This document shows positions 23,465 to 35,800 of a stretch of DNA of 64,000 bases, piece by piece (position 1 is the stretch's first letter; every line of letters begins with the position of its first letter). The stretch is from Owenia fusiformis. Its lineage: Eukaryota; Annelida; Polychaeta; Sabellida; Oweniidae. Location: positions 2,301,730 to 2,365,729 of the forward strand of contig CAIIXF020000007.1 in assembly GCA_903813345.2 (NCBI GenBank), written 5' to 3'. Under the pieces are notes generated by a model. That model did no database searches. It saw nothing but the letters and a program-made list of their open reading frames with translations, and was not told the DNA's origin. A program made the translations under genes and the position numbers.

Positions 23465-23551
23465 GCATGCAAAATGTCACCACCTCACATTTGTTACAGA
23501 TGCCAAATATGCCAACCGCCTAACACCACTTGTGGTGGTGACATAAAAAAT
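23465..23551 (-). repeat. Family-1 dispersed repeat, inverted short copy
   Basis: Reverse orientation: AAAATGTCACCACC at the left, ATTTGTTACAGATGCC in the middle, and a terminal hairpin (CACCACTTGTGGTGGTGAC) before ATAAAAAATT. It gives the hairpin end intact and the full element in under 90 bp. Confidence 0.6.
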
Positions 23552-24469
23552 TACTAACAAAGATACAGACACCTTTATCCCATGCAAGATATTGCCATCT
23601 TTCATCCTAAAAAGTCACATGCACATGCAAGATGAGATTTACTTGTGACATCGCTGGTTTATAAACATCAACAACATAGCAACAGATCATTATATCTAAG
23701 AATCTTCAAACTGGGACTCATGTGCCAATACATGAATACAATACATGAAGTGAGGACCTCAAGTTGATAAGAAACACCATACTGTAGCTCTCGTGAAACT
23801 GAGGAATCACTGATTACTCTTCACAAAACACAAGACATAAAATGTACATGCAGATTTTGCACAGACTTCAGTTCAGCCAGTCTCGAGTTCCAAATGGTGA
23901 CATGGTATTGATGCTTGGATCTGAGTCTAAGACATGTAAGACTATCACAGATTCTCACAAAATCTCGTAGTCTATCCAGGTGGTCTTTACAGTGTACAAT
24001 GCAATCACTATTTTTAGAAAATCATCCATTCACGAGACAAAACACTAACATGTCAAAATGTTACCACATGCAAATGGTCATTAGAAGTTGTAAAATTAGT
24101 TACAGATGCCTGAGACCATCATAAAAATTCATGTTAGTCTCAGCAGATGGCGACTGTAAGACACCATTTTCAAAAAAAGTTGGGAGACTAACAATATGTT
24201 ATCATAAATGTGGTTGTGACATAAACAACTAGAACAAGCTAAAAACACCTTCTTCTGATCAATAAAATCCAATTATAATTATATTTAAAAAGCCTTCTTG
24301 TGGCAATAAGCATAAGATTGAGATGGGAAAGAATATGGCTAAGTCCACACTTAAAGATGAAAAACTAGGGGAATTTTACATCTTATTTATTGCACTAATT
24401 TTACAGTTGCTCACATGTATATTTCAAAAATAAAAAGTACATGAAGGTTAAAACGTGTAGCATGCAAAC

Positions 24470-26561
24470 ATCGTCGCATGAGAATAACTTTGTACTATCT
24501 CACATTTTTACGGAACTGAGAAATCAAGGTTTGAAAGTTTAGAGGTCTGTATCTTACTAAGTATTGCTATGTGAAACTTGATTTTTTGTATGTAACCTGG
24601 TCTCACCCTAGAGATATCTTATATGAAATATCATACCTTGAAACAATTTACAAGATCCTTTTTTAAAACTATGGAAATGGAGTTGATACAATTTCCCACC
24701 GGAATAACAGCTTATTTCTAATTTCAAATTGTCATATCTGATATCAACTGTTTCAACCAATCAACTCTCTAAGAATTGGTCATGTGACTTGCAAAACTAG
24801 GAGTTATAACAATCTTATATTAAAACAAAGTATGCCAATATGCATGTTATTGTATCTAGAATGAAAAATAATATTTTGCTTTGTAAAAAAATCTTCAAAA
24901 ACCAAAGAATATTATTTAATAAAATAAAGAAAATTCAATTTATAAAACTTTAAAATCAATTTCTCAAATAAGTACAACTATTTCTTAATTTTGGAATCTC
25001 AGGACACCCTTCAAAAAGAATTTATTGCCTTTGAAACTAAGGCAGAAGTACAATGCATTGAAACCAATGATGCCAATATGGTCCCCCACATATTTCCCTC
25101 GGTATAAACCCTGTAGCCTAAACCTCCCAGTAATAACAATAATTATCCTTAGGGCCTAAGACATAACCAATTTTTATTACATGCACATGGAAGAAATTTG
25201 AAAATAAAAAAATAATTTCTAATTCATTTTAGATTAATGAAAGTGATGAAACCTCGATTTAGGTAATCACATTTTGTTCATTGGGATGCAGCTATCATTA
25301 TCCATTCATTTTCTGTTGTTTGCTACTCTGTGGAGTACAATTGGGAATTGAAGCAATTGTAGAAGTGGAGACTAAGAGTGGCTCTTTGTAAAGAAATTGA
25401 ACCAATTTGTTACTTTTCCAAAATAAAATGTAGATGATCTAAAAACAATGATCCCAAAAATGCAAAAGAAAGGACAAATCTGAAAAACATACTAGTAATA
25501 AAATAACTAAAAAGATCCCAGATGTTCAGTGAAAAGCGCAAAGTAAATCATAGATGAAGAGAAAATAAAATAAGTGTTTTAAGGGACTATACTAACATAA
25601 AGATAACTCCTTATTGATATAGTGTATGGTCAGTAAAAGTTGAAGCTAGTTTAAATAGATTTAGCTTTTTTCCACAAACTATAAAACATCATTTTGAAAG
25701 AGATTTCAATAGTATACAGACAGTGATTGCCTTTGAGCAATGTAGTGCAAAATATGACAGTTACTATTTGTTTTGATTACTATATCTAGTATTTAACCTA
25801 TTATTATGTACTCTGTTTGAAGAAACAAATAAGTAGTCTTTCATTTTCAACATTTAATGATGACAACTTCGTATATGCATTTCTATTGCATTTGGCCATT
25901 CAAACCCCTATAAGACCTGGTAGCAGGGAAGATAAAGGGTATTTTTGACTGCTCACATGATCTAATTAACTGGTCATTTGTACTTTTCATCTTCCCTGGT
26001 AGCAAGGATTTAGGTTTTCGAGGAAAGTAATAATTCTATTTCATATCATGTGGCCATGAATAATCCAATGAGCATCCATAATACAAAGAGTAATTGAGGG
26101 CATATAATTTGAATATGCATGTGATTACACATACTGTATCATTTTATTTTTTTGATCTACTTGTAATAGTTCTAAAACTAAAACATGAAAGGCCAGACAT
26201 GCAAACTGGCATGGTATTGTGTTACAAAACATTATTTCATTCTAGATACAATAACATGCATATTGGCATACTTCGTTTTAATATAAGATTGTTATAACTC
26301 AAAGTTTTGCAAGTCACATGACCAATTCTTAGAGAGTTGATTGGTTGAAACAGTTGATATCAGATATGACAATTTGAAATTAGAAATAAGCTGTTTGTCT
26401 GGAGATGGTACAATTTCACACTGAATTCTAGCTTAATGAGAGGGAATTGAGATGGGGCATGTATCTGAGATGAAAGCCTGAGTTTCAAATAGTAAAATTC
26501 CGTGTCTATCTCAATTTTTTGAAAATGGCAGTTAGTACAAAGTTATTCTCACGCGACGACA
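24470..26561. mobile_element. Foldback element with ~0.4-kb diverged inverted arms
   Basis: Left arm about 24470-24870 and right arm about 26225-26561 are inverted repeats. Tips are CGTCGCATGAGAATAACTTT and its complement ending GCGACGACA. Inner matches include CAACTCTCTAAGAATTGGTC, ATGCCAATATGCATGTTATT and TGTATCTAGAATGAA. The 1.35-kb middle shows no coding frame. It lies between the SCAP and SNF8 3' ends, perhaps in the SNF8 UTR. Boundaries and target duplication are not resolved. Confidence 0.65.
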
Positions 26562-26816
26562 TATAAACCCCATCTGGGTCAGCTTGAAATGATTACATGT
26601 ATTCACCACTTCGGAAGCCTCAATTGTTCAGATTCCCATCACAGGATTCTTCAGAGTTGACACCAATTGTGCCTACTTGATTACCTACATCAGGCTTGAC
26701 ATCAGTTTCAACCTGAAATCTGTTTCAACCCTGACATTATCCATAAGCTTCATCAAAACTGGTGATATCAACACAGTCAATCCACTTAATATATATAAGT
26801 TCAATCCATTGAATGG

Positions 26817-29800
26817 TCAGGTTGCTGCATTTGTGTCACTGAAGAGTCCAGGTAGCCAGTATAGTGTCATTCCTGACTTGTCTTGGTTGTCCACCCAGGC
26901 CTGGCCCTCCTTAAGCAGGTAGTCCTAGAAATATAGGAGTCAGGAGTGTGAAAAAAAGAAAGTACATGTAATTTAAAATTAAAATCCAAAGTTCCAGCAG
27001 TTTTGGAGCAAATCTTGGCTCCAGGACTGCTTTATGCATATATGGTTCTACTGTTCTATGACTTAACAGAAAAAAAACGGTAGTGTTGTAGCAAAGTTCA
27101 TCATTCATGCAAATGAACAGCCAAAATAGCTTTGTGTTTTAGATAAATCAGTCCTAGGCCTAAATGTCAAATGTGGGTATTAGAGGGGGTGTACATACCA
27201 AAGCCATGTGACTTCGCTCATCCTCCCACTTTAGATTTTCTTTCAGCATTTTCATTGTAACAAATCCAGTTTTCTGAAATCATACAGACAGACTTTTATG
27301 AGATATTATGTTTTCAATCGTCTAATGATTGTATTGGTCCAGCTGCATTTTTAATGACATACCTCATTACCTCAATCAATATAAAATTTCTCAATTATCA
27401 ATCATTTCTCAATATTCCTTGATATTTGTGAATGTGGCATTTATAAAAGGTGGATGCTAAATTTGGTAGATTGGCTTTCTCAGTTGATACCCATTCTGGT
27501 TTATCAGATCCCCTCTGATCTACTAGTTGCCTGGGCCTCTTTAGAAATTTAGGACAAGGGGCGTGGATACGGGGTGCATGTATCATGATGGTTGATAATA
27601 TTCAGTTTTTGTAGTTTGTGTTTCCATCTTTTGTTTGGATCCATGTTCTTATATGTAATTCTAAAATGGATATTTTAGTAAAACAGGAACAACCTTTAAT
27701 TGAACAGTACAATGATGTTACACTGCCTGCAAGATTATATGACTGTACAGACTTGCCTCAGCTTGCTGTATGACAGTTGTATGATCCATACTGAGCTCTC
27801 CAGGGACACTCTGTACCATATAGCGTCCTGGTCCCATAGGAATCACAGAAAATCCATTCCCCAACACCTTTAGCTTCTTAATAGCACGTAACAGATCATC
27901 TCTACAATTGATATAAAAGCATTTTTCTCCATCAAAACTAAGTTTGATTTATAGTTTGCAATTAATATTCTTTGATCTGAATGTTTACTAAAAACACTGT
28001 ATATAGAAGTCTTAAAGTCTTAAATTATTATTATTAAAGCATGTATTTTAAAGGAGAACTCTCACTATATATGGGATGTGAATAAACTTATTGTTTTGAA
28101 CATATTTTCCACTTTATGGGATCTCTAAAGAATTAATTAATAACTTACGAACTAACATCCTGTCTACTTCTCCCACTAGATCTTATCAAAGTTTCTCTCA
28201 GATCATCCAGCGTCATCAAACCTAGAATACATCAGGTATTTCCTTGACATCAGGCATGTGTAATGCAGCACAGTGCAATGTAGCATGTTCCAACGCAACA
28301 TAGTGTAATATAGCATGTTCCAACACAACATAGTGTAATATAGCACAGTGCAATGTACCATGTTCCAACGCAACATAGTGTAATATAGCACAGTGCAATA
28401 TAGCATGTTCCAACGCAACATAGTGTAATATAGCATGTTCCAACACAACATAGTGTAGTATAGCACAGTGCAATATAGCATGTTCCAACACAACATAGTG
28501 TAATATAGCACAGTGCAATATAGCATGTTCCAACACAACATAGTGTAATATAGCACAGTGCAATGTAGCATGTTCCAACACAACATAGTGTAGTATAGCA
28601 CAGTGCAATATAGCATGTTCCAACACAACATAGTGTAATATAGCACAGTGCAATGTAGCATGTTCCAACACAACATAGTGTAATATACCACAGTGCAATA
28701 TAGCATGTTCCAACACAACATAGTGTAATATAGCACAGTGCAATGTAGCATGTTCCAACGCAACATAGTGAAGTATAGCACAGTGCAATATAGCATGTTC
28801 CAACACAACATAGTGTAATATAGCACAGTGCAATGTAGCATGTTCCAACGCAACATAGTGTAATATAGCACAGTGCAATATAGCATGTTCCAACGCAACA
28901 TAGTGTAATATAGCACAGTGCAATATAGCATGTTCCAACACAACATAGTGTAATATAGCACAGTGCAATGTAGCATGTTCCAACGCAACATAGTGAAGTA
29001 TAGCACAGTGCAATATAGCATGTTCCAACACAACATAGATGTAATATAGCACAGTGCAATGTAGCATGTTCCAACGCAACATAGTGTAATATAGCATGTT
29101 CCAACACAACATAGTGTAATATAGCACAGTGCAATATAGCATGTTCCAACACAACATAGTGTAATATAGCACAGTGTAATATAGCATGTTCCAACGCAAC
29201 ATAGTGAAGTATAGCACAGTGCAATATAGCATGTTCCAACACAACATAGTGTAATATAGCACAGTGCAATGTAGCATGTTCCAACACAACATAGTGTAAT
29301 ATAGCACAGTGCAATGTAGCATGTTCCAACGCAACATAGTGTAATATAGCATGTTCCAACACAACATAGTGTAATATAGCACAGTGCAATATAGCATGTT
29401 CCAACACAACATAGTGTAATATAGCACAGTGCAATATAGCATGTTCCAACGCAACATAGTGTAATATAGCACAGTGCAATGTAGCATGTTCCAACACAAC
29501 ATAGTGTAATATAGCACAGTGCAATGTAGCATGTTCCAACGCAACATAGTGTAATATAGCATGTTCCAACACAACATAGTGTAATATAGCACAGTGCAAT
29601 ATAGCATGTTCCAACACAACATAGTGTAATATAGCACAGTGCAATATAGCATGTTCCAACGCAACATAGTGTAACATAGCACAGTGCAATGTAGCATGTT
29701 CCAACGCAACATAGTGTAATAAAGCACAGTGCAATATAGCATGTTCCAACACAACATAGTGTAATATAGCATGTTCCAACACAACATAGTGTAGTATAGC

Positions 29801-32800
29801 ACAGTGCAATATAGCATGTTCCAACACATCATAGTGTAATATAGCACAGTGCAATATAGCATGTTCCAACGCAACATAGTGTAACATAGCACAGTGCAAT
29901 ATAGCATGTTCCAACACAACATAGTGTAATATAGCACAGTGCAATATAGCATGTTCCAACACATCATAGTGTAATATAGCACAGTGCAATATAGCATGTT
30001 CCAACGCAACATAGTGTAACATAGCACAGTGCAATGTAGCATGTTCCAACGCAACATAGTGTAATAAAGCACAGTGCAATATAGCATGTTCCAACACAAC
30101 ATAGTGTAATATAGCATGTTCCAACACAACATAGTGTAGTATAGCACAGTGCAATATAGCATGTTCCAACACATCATAGTGTAATATAGCACAGTGCAAT
30201 ATAGCATGTTCCAACGCAACATAGTGTAACATAGCACAGTGCAATATAGCATGTTCCAACACAACATAGTGTAATATAGCACAGTGCAATATAGCATGTT
30301 CCAACGCAACATAGTGTAATATAGCACAGTGCAATATAGCATGTTCCAACGCAACATAGTGTAATATAGAACAGTGCAATATAGCATGTTCCAACAAAAC
30401 ATAGTGCAATATAGCACAGTGCAATATAGCATGTTCCAACACAACATAGTGTAATATAGCACAGTGCAATATAGCATGTTCCAACGCAACATAGTGTAAT
30501 ATAGCACAGTGCAATATAGCATGTTCCAACACAACATAGTGCAATATAGCACAGTGCAATATAGCATGTTCCAACGCAACATAGTGTAACATAGCACAGT
30601 GCAATGTAGCATGTTCCAACGCAACATAGTGTAATAAAGCACAGTGCAATATAGCATGTTCCAACACAACATAGTGTAATATAGCATGTTCCAACACAAC
30701 ATAGTGTAGTATAGCACAGTGCAATATAGCATGTTCCAACACAACATAGTGTAATATAGCACAGTGCAATATAGCATGTTCCAACGCAACATAGTGTAAT
30801 ATAGCACAGTGCAATATAGCATGTTCCAACGCAACATAGTGTAATATAGCACAGTGCAATATAGCATGTTCCAACAAAACATAGTGCAATATAGCACAGT
30901 GCAATATAGCATGTTCCAACACAACATAGTGTAATATAGCACAGTGCAATATAGCATGTTCCAACGCAACATAGTGTAATATAGCACAGTGCAATATAGC
31001 ATGTTCCAACGCAACATAGTGTAATATAGCACAGTGCAATATAGCATGTTCCAACAAAACATAGTGCAATATAGCACAGTGCAATATAGCATGTTCCAAC
31101 GCAACATAGTGTAATATAGCACAGTGCAATATAGCATGTTCCAACGCAACATAGTGTAATATAGCACAGTGCAATATAGCATGTTCCAACGCAACATAGT
31201 GTAATATAGCACAGTGCAATATAGCATGTTCCAACAAAACATAGTGCAATATAGCACAGTGCAATATAGCATGTTCCAACACAACATAGTGTAATATAGC
31301 ACAGTGCAATATAGCATGTTCCAACGCAACATAGTGTAATATAGAACAGTGCAATATAGCATGTTCCAACGCAGCATAGTGTAATATAGCACAGTGCAAT
31401 ATAGCATGTTCCAACACAACATAGTGCAATATAGCACAGTGCAATAAAGCATGTTCCAACACAACATAGTGTAATATAGCACAGTGCAATATAGCATGTT
31501 CCAACGCAACATAGTGTAATATAGCACAGTGCAATATAGCATGTTCCAACACAACATAGTGTAATATAGCACAGTGCAATATAGCATGTTCCAACACAAC
31601 ATAGTGTAATATAGCACAGTGCAATATAGCATGTTCCAACACAACATAGTGCAATATAGCACAGTGCAATATAGCATGTTCCAACACAACATAGTGCAAT
31701 AGTGCAAAGTAGCATGTTGCAGCACAGCACAGTGCAATGTAGCATGTTCCAACACAACATAATGCAATATAGCATAGTGCAAAGTAGCATGTTTCAGCAC
31801 AGCATAGTGCAATATAGTATACTGCAATACTAGTGCAATGTAGTAAATTGCAACACAACATATTGCAATATAGCATATTGCAATACAGCATAGTGCAATA
31901 TAGCATATTGCAATACAGCATAGTGCAATATAGCATATTGCAATACAGCATAGTGCAATATGCTATATTGCAAAACAGTATAGTGCAATGAAGAATATTA
32001 TTGCAGCACAGCAATGGTACAACAAGAGACAATGAAGCATAGTACAACAAAACACATAATTGCATTATTACTCAAGGGGCGAGGAGGAAAATTCTCAATA
32101 AATGGTGTATAGTTGGTTTGGCAGTATTTTCAGTTAGGGGAGAGTCTTGGATGAAATTTCCACCTAGGTGATAGCTTCGCAGAGTGGTAGGAAGTTCTTT
32201 TTTTTAGGAGTTAGCCCCCCACCCCCCCAAAAACACCCCACCCCGGGGAAAAAATTGTTCACACTAAATAACCTTAGATATTTTGATGTTTGTAAGTGAC
32301 ATACATAGATATTATATATATGAATAATTTGCAGTATAATTGATGCTGATTACTCCTAAAGAATTTGAATATCAGTACAAAGTGTGTACCCAGGGGGCAA
32401 ATTCGTGACTCATTTTCTTACTGTTTTGATTCTAACTTTTCAATTAGACACTGTAAGAGGTTGAAAAAATTCATGTGAAGTGCCCAATAGCAGGGTTAGT
32501 AACCCTGAAAGATGCAAAGCCATGGAAGAAGTAGGAGCTGAGAAAAAAATTGTTGATTTTTCGAAAAATTTGACATTTTTGACAACTGGATTTTGTGTAT
32601 GACTATAGCTGACCCCTATAGTTTCTAGAACCATCCCTCTATGATGATATTTATGGTTTTATAGTGTGGAACTAAGATGTAAAACATAATTTAGATGGGT
32701 TTTAAGGAAGTTAAAGGTTTTAAACAAGTCCAAAATTAGAAAAATTGTAAATATAAGGTTTCAAATTTACGAATTCCAGGTAGAGCTATGGCTGACCCCT

Positions 32801-35800
32801 ATAGTTTCTAGATCCATCCATCTTTGATGATATTTATGCTTTCATAGTGTGAAACTAAGATGTAAAACATAAATAAGATGGGTTTTAAGGAAGTTATAGG
32901 TTTTAAACAAGTCCAAAATTTGAAAAATTGTAAATATAAGGTTTCAAATTTACGAATTCCAGGTATAGCCATGGCTGACCCCTATAGTTTCTAGATCCAT
33001 CCATCTTTGATGATATTTATGCTTTCTTAGTGTGAAACTAAAATGTAAAACATAAATTAGATGGGTTTTAAGGAAGTTATAGGTTTTAAACAAGTCCAAA
33101 ATTCGAAAAATTGTAAATGTAAGGTTTCAAATTTACGAATTCCAGCTATAGCCATGGCTGACCCCTATAGTTTCTAGATCCATCCCTCTTTGATGATATT
33201 TATGGTTTTGTAGTATGGAACTAAAGATGTAAAACATAATTTAGATGGGTTTTAAGGAAGTTAATGATTTAAAACAAGTCCAAAATTTGAAAAATTGTAA
33301 ATATAAGGTTTCAAATTTACGAATTTTAGGTATAGCCATGGATGACCTTTATGGCTTTTTCATCAATACTTCTATGATGAAACATATACTTTTAGAGTGT
33401 GAAACTAAGATGTAAAACATACCGAAGATGAATTTTAAGGAAGTTTAAGAATTTTAACAAGTGCAATATTTGAAAAATTGAGAAATATCAGGTCTCAAAG
33501 GAGCACAGAAAGTATCGCAACAGATTTCAGACAGTCATATGTTGGATTTTGTCTGTTTTCTGAGGATTTAAGCAGGTGCATATGATAGGCCATTGCATTA
33601 CCTACGGGAAAAGAACTCTTAGAGATGATAAAATAGTTTGGAATTTGAGACAGCGAAGGTGAAAACAATCCACCCATATGATTTTTGGAAAATGTCGTCC
33701 TGATTTTCAACCCTGTTCACCTATGGTTTTTAAATTTTTGTTGCATCAATATGTTGCGTTTTAGATAAAGCGGAAAACAATATTATCCTGTTATTTTCCC
33801 ATAGGGAAAACTCATGTGATCCATTGCTTTCAGCTTAATTTTGGTCACCCATATTTGATATCTTTAAAATCCCTGATGGAATGTATTTTTCATTTAAAGG
33901 GGTTAACTGTATGTAAAAACACATATATTTATACATATACACATATATATTTATGCATGTGGGTGGGTTGTTTGCACCTTCCCTGTCTCAAAATAGAAAT
34001 TATTTTATCATCTCTATGGGTGCTTTTCCTGGAGGAAATGCATTGGCCTAACATATGCACCTCCTCAAATCCTCAGAAAATAGCCAAAATCCAACATATG
34101 ATTGCTGAAATCTGTTGCGATACTTTCAGTCCTCCTTTACGATTTCAGGTATAGCCCTGGATGTCCCTCTTTTTGAATGTATGAATTAGCTTAGAAATTA
34201 GATGTTGAAAATATTGTGGTCAGGTTTGATCCATGTTACATGTATTGTTAAAAGAAAAATCATTAGAGTTGAGGACTTAACCCTTGAGTTCCTAAGGGGG
34301 TGAGAGGTTAATAAATCCCCCAGTAAGTGTAACTGCTCCTAGGGATATCGTATACAGTGTAGTAATTGATTGATTAAATGGATTATAACTAATTAATTAT
34401 GAATTATTATTTGACGATATTTATTATGTGATATAGCATTTTTACTTTTTCACATCAAAATGTTCGATGTAATGTTCTGCATTATCAAAATACATAAAGA
34501 CATGGTTAATTAAAAGAAACATGTTTTCTCTATATTTTGTTATGCCCCTTCTGTAATTAAGCAATGATCATCTCATAATACAAAATGTTGTTATGAATTA
34601 TCAAATTATAATCACTACACTCCCAATAAAACAATTTGTCATCAGGCAACAGTAATTATTTGGGAAAATAAGGATTATAAGGATCATACCCCCCCCCCCC
34701 CCCCCTGCCCGGGCCTAGAAACTTCTGTAAGTTTAATGATATAAGGAACTCTAGGTTAAAAGGGTCTTGTCACATTAAAATCTTCATGTAGATCAAAAAA
34801 GTATATATGGTGATATGATCAATATGTTTCAAACAAACAGACATTGTAGAAAATGTTTACATACTGACTTTGCAGATGACATTTTCTAGCATAGTTGAAG
34901 AATTTTTTTCATTTATTGAAATGATAGTCATAAAATTATAATATCAGTGTCATTTGATGCAAATTACTGCAGTCCCACATGTTCTGCTGAATGTAAAACA
35001 GAGTGAATAATTTTAAAATCAGCCTCTTCAGGAGTTGAATTTAACAGGAGATTTCAGTTATCATTTTCACAGATATTTGAGTTCTCTCCAATAGTTCCAC
35101 TTAAAACAATCTTGACATTTGGCACACTTTTAGAATGCTGCTTTATTGAATTTCTTTGTAATCTTTGAAAATTTGTCTTATATTACTTAGACAAACGTAT
35201 TCATATTTTTAGGTAATGGTGTAATTTCTTCTATGGATTAAAGTTCAATAGGGGAAGCATCCATTCTTCGCATTCTTTCAGAATCCTAAATACTGATGGA
35301 GACAACTAGCTAGGAGTCTAATATGAAATCTATTCTTTGGGCTCCTTTACTAGATTTGATGGAGTAGTCAAATATAGCTTTCCAAAACTCTCTAAATTTC
35401 AACATATAAGTTAATCTTCATTTTCCCTTTGTCATAGCCATTGCATCAATCACGAACGTTTTATCAATTTGTGGTATGGTTTCATCGATCTCCATTTCAA
35501 ACCTCTTTTTAAGTTCTGATTTTACAGGATAAGATAGATGATCATTGTCAAACGACCTGTTTGTATCCATATAAAATCATAGTTTACTCACACATTTCTA
35601 GGCAAGGTGTGTCCAATTCCAGCCAATTCAATATTCCATATAACTGCATTCCAATTTACTACTCTCATAAACCCAAGGTCAATTTTAGATTCAAAAGAAA
35701 CTAATGAAACTAATGATCATAGGGAATAGCATGCCAAGTGCTTGTATTTGAATTTATGTGGATTACTCATTTGGTAGACACCTTTATCAAATGTTAAAGT

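Noticed and set aside
26677-26922. Plus-strand 81-codon frame
   Set aside because: It overlaps the SNF8 last exon in antisense; the minus strand carries the conserved winged-helix end.
28263-31985. CRISPR-like array
   Set aside because: Units are contiguous without unique spacers, and the genome is eukaryotic.
28203-32065. Open frames of 277, 538, 1201 and 1271 codons on the minus strand
   Set aside because: They are translations of a 45-bp minisatellite in three frames; no domain, start context or splice support.
33495-34154. Small frames on both strands in the 5.8-kb foldback core
   Set aside because: They mirror an internal inverted repeat and show no recognisable domain.
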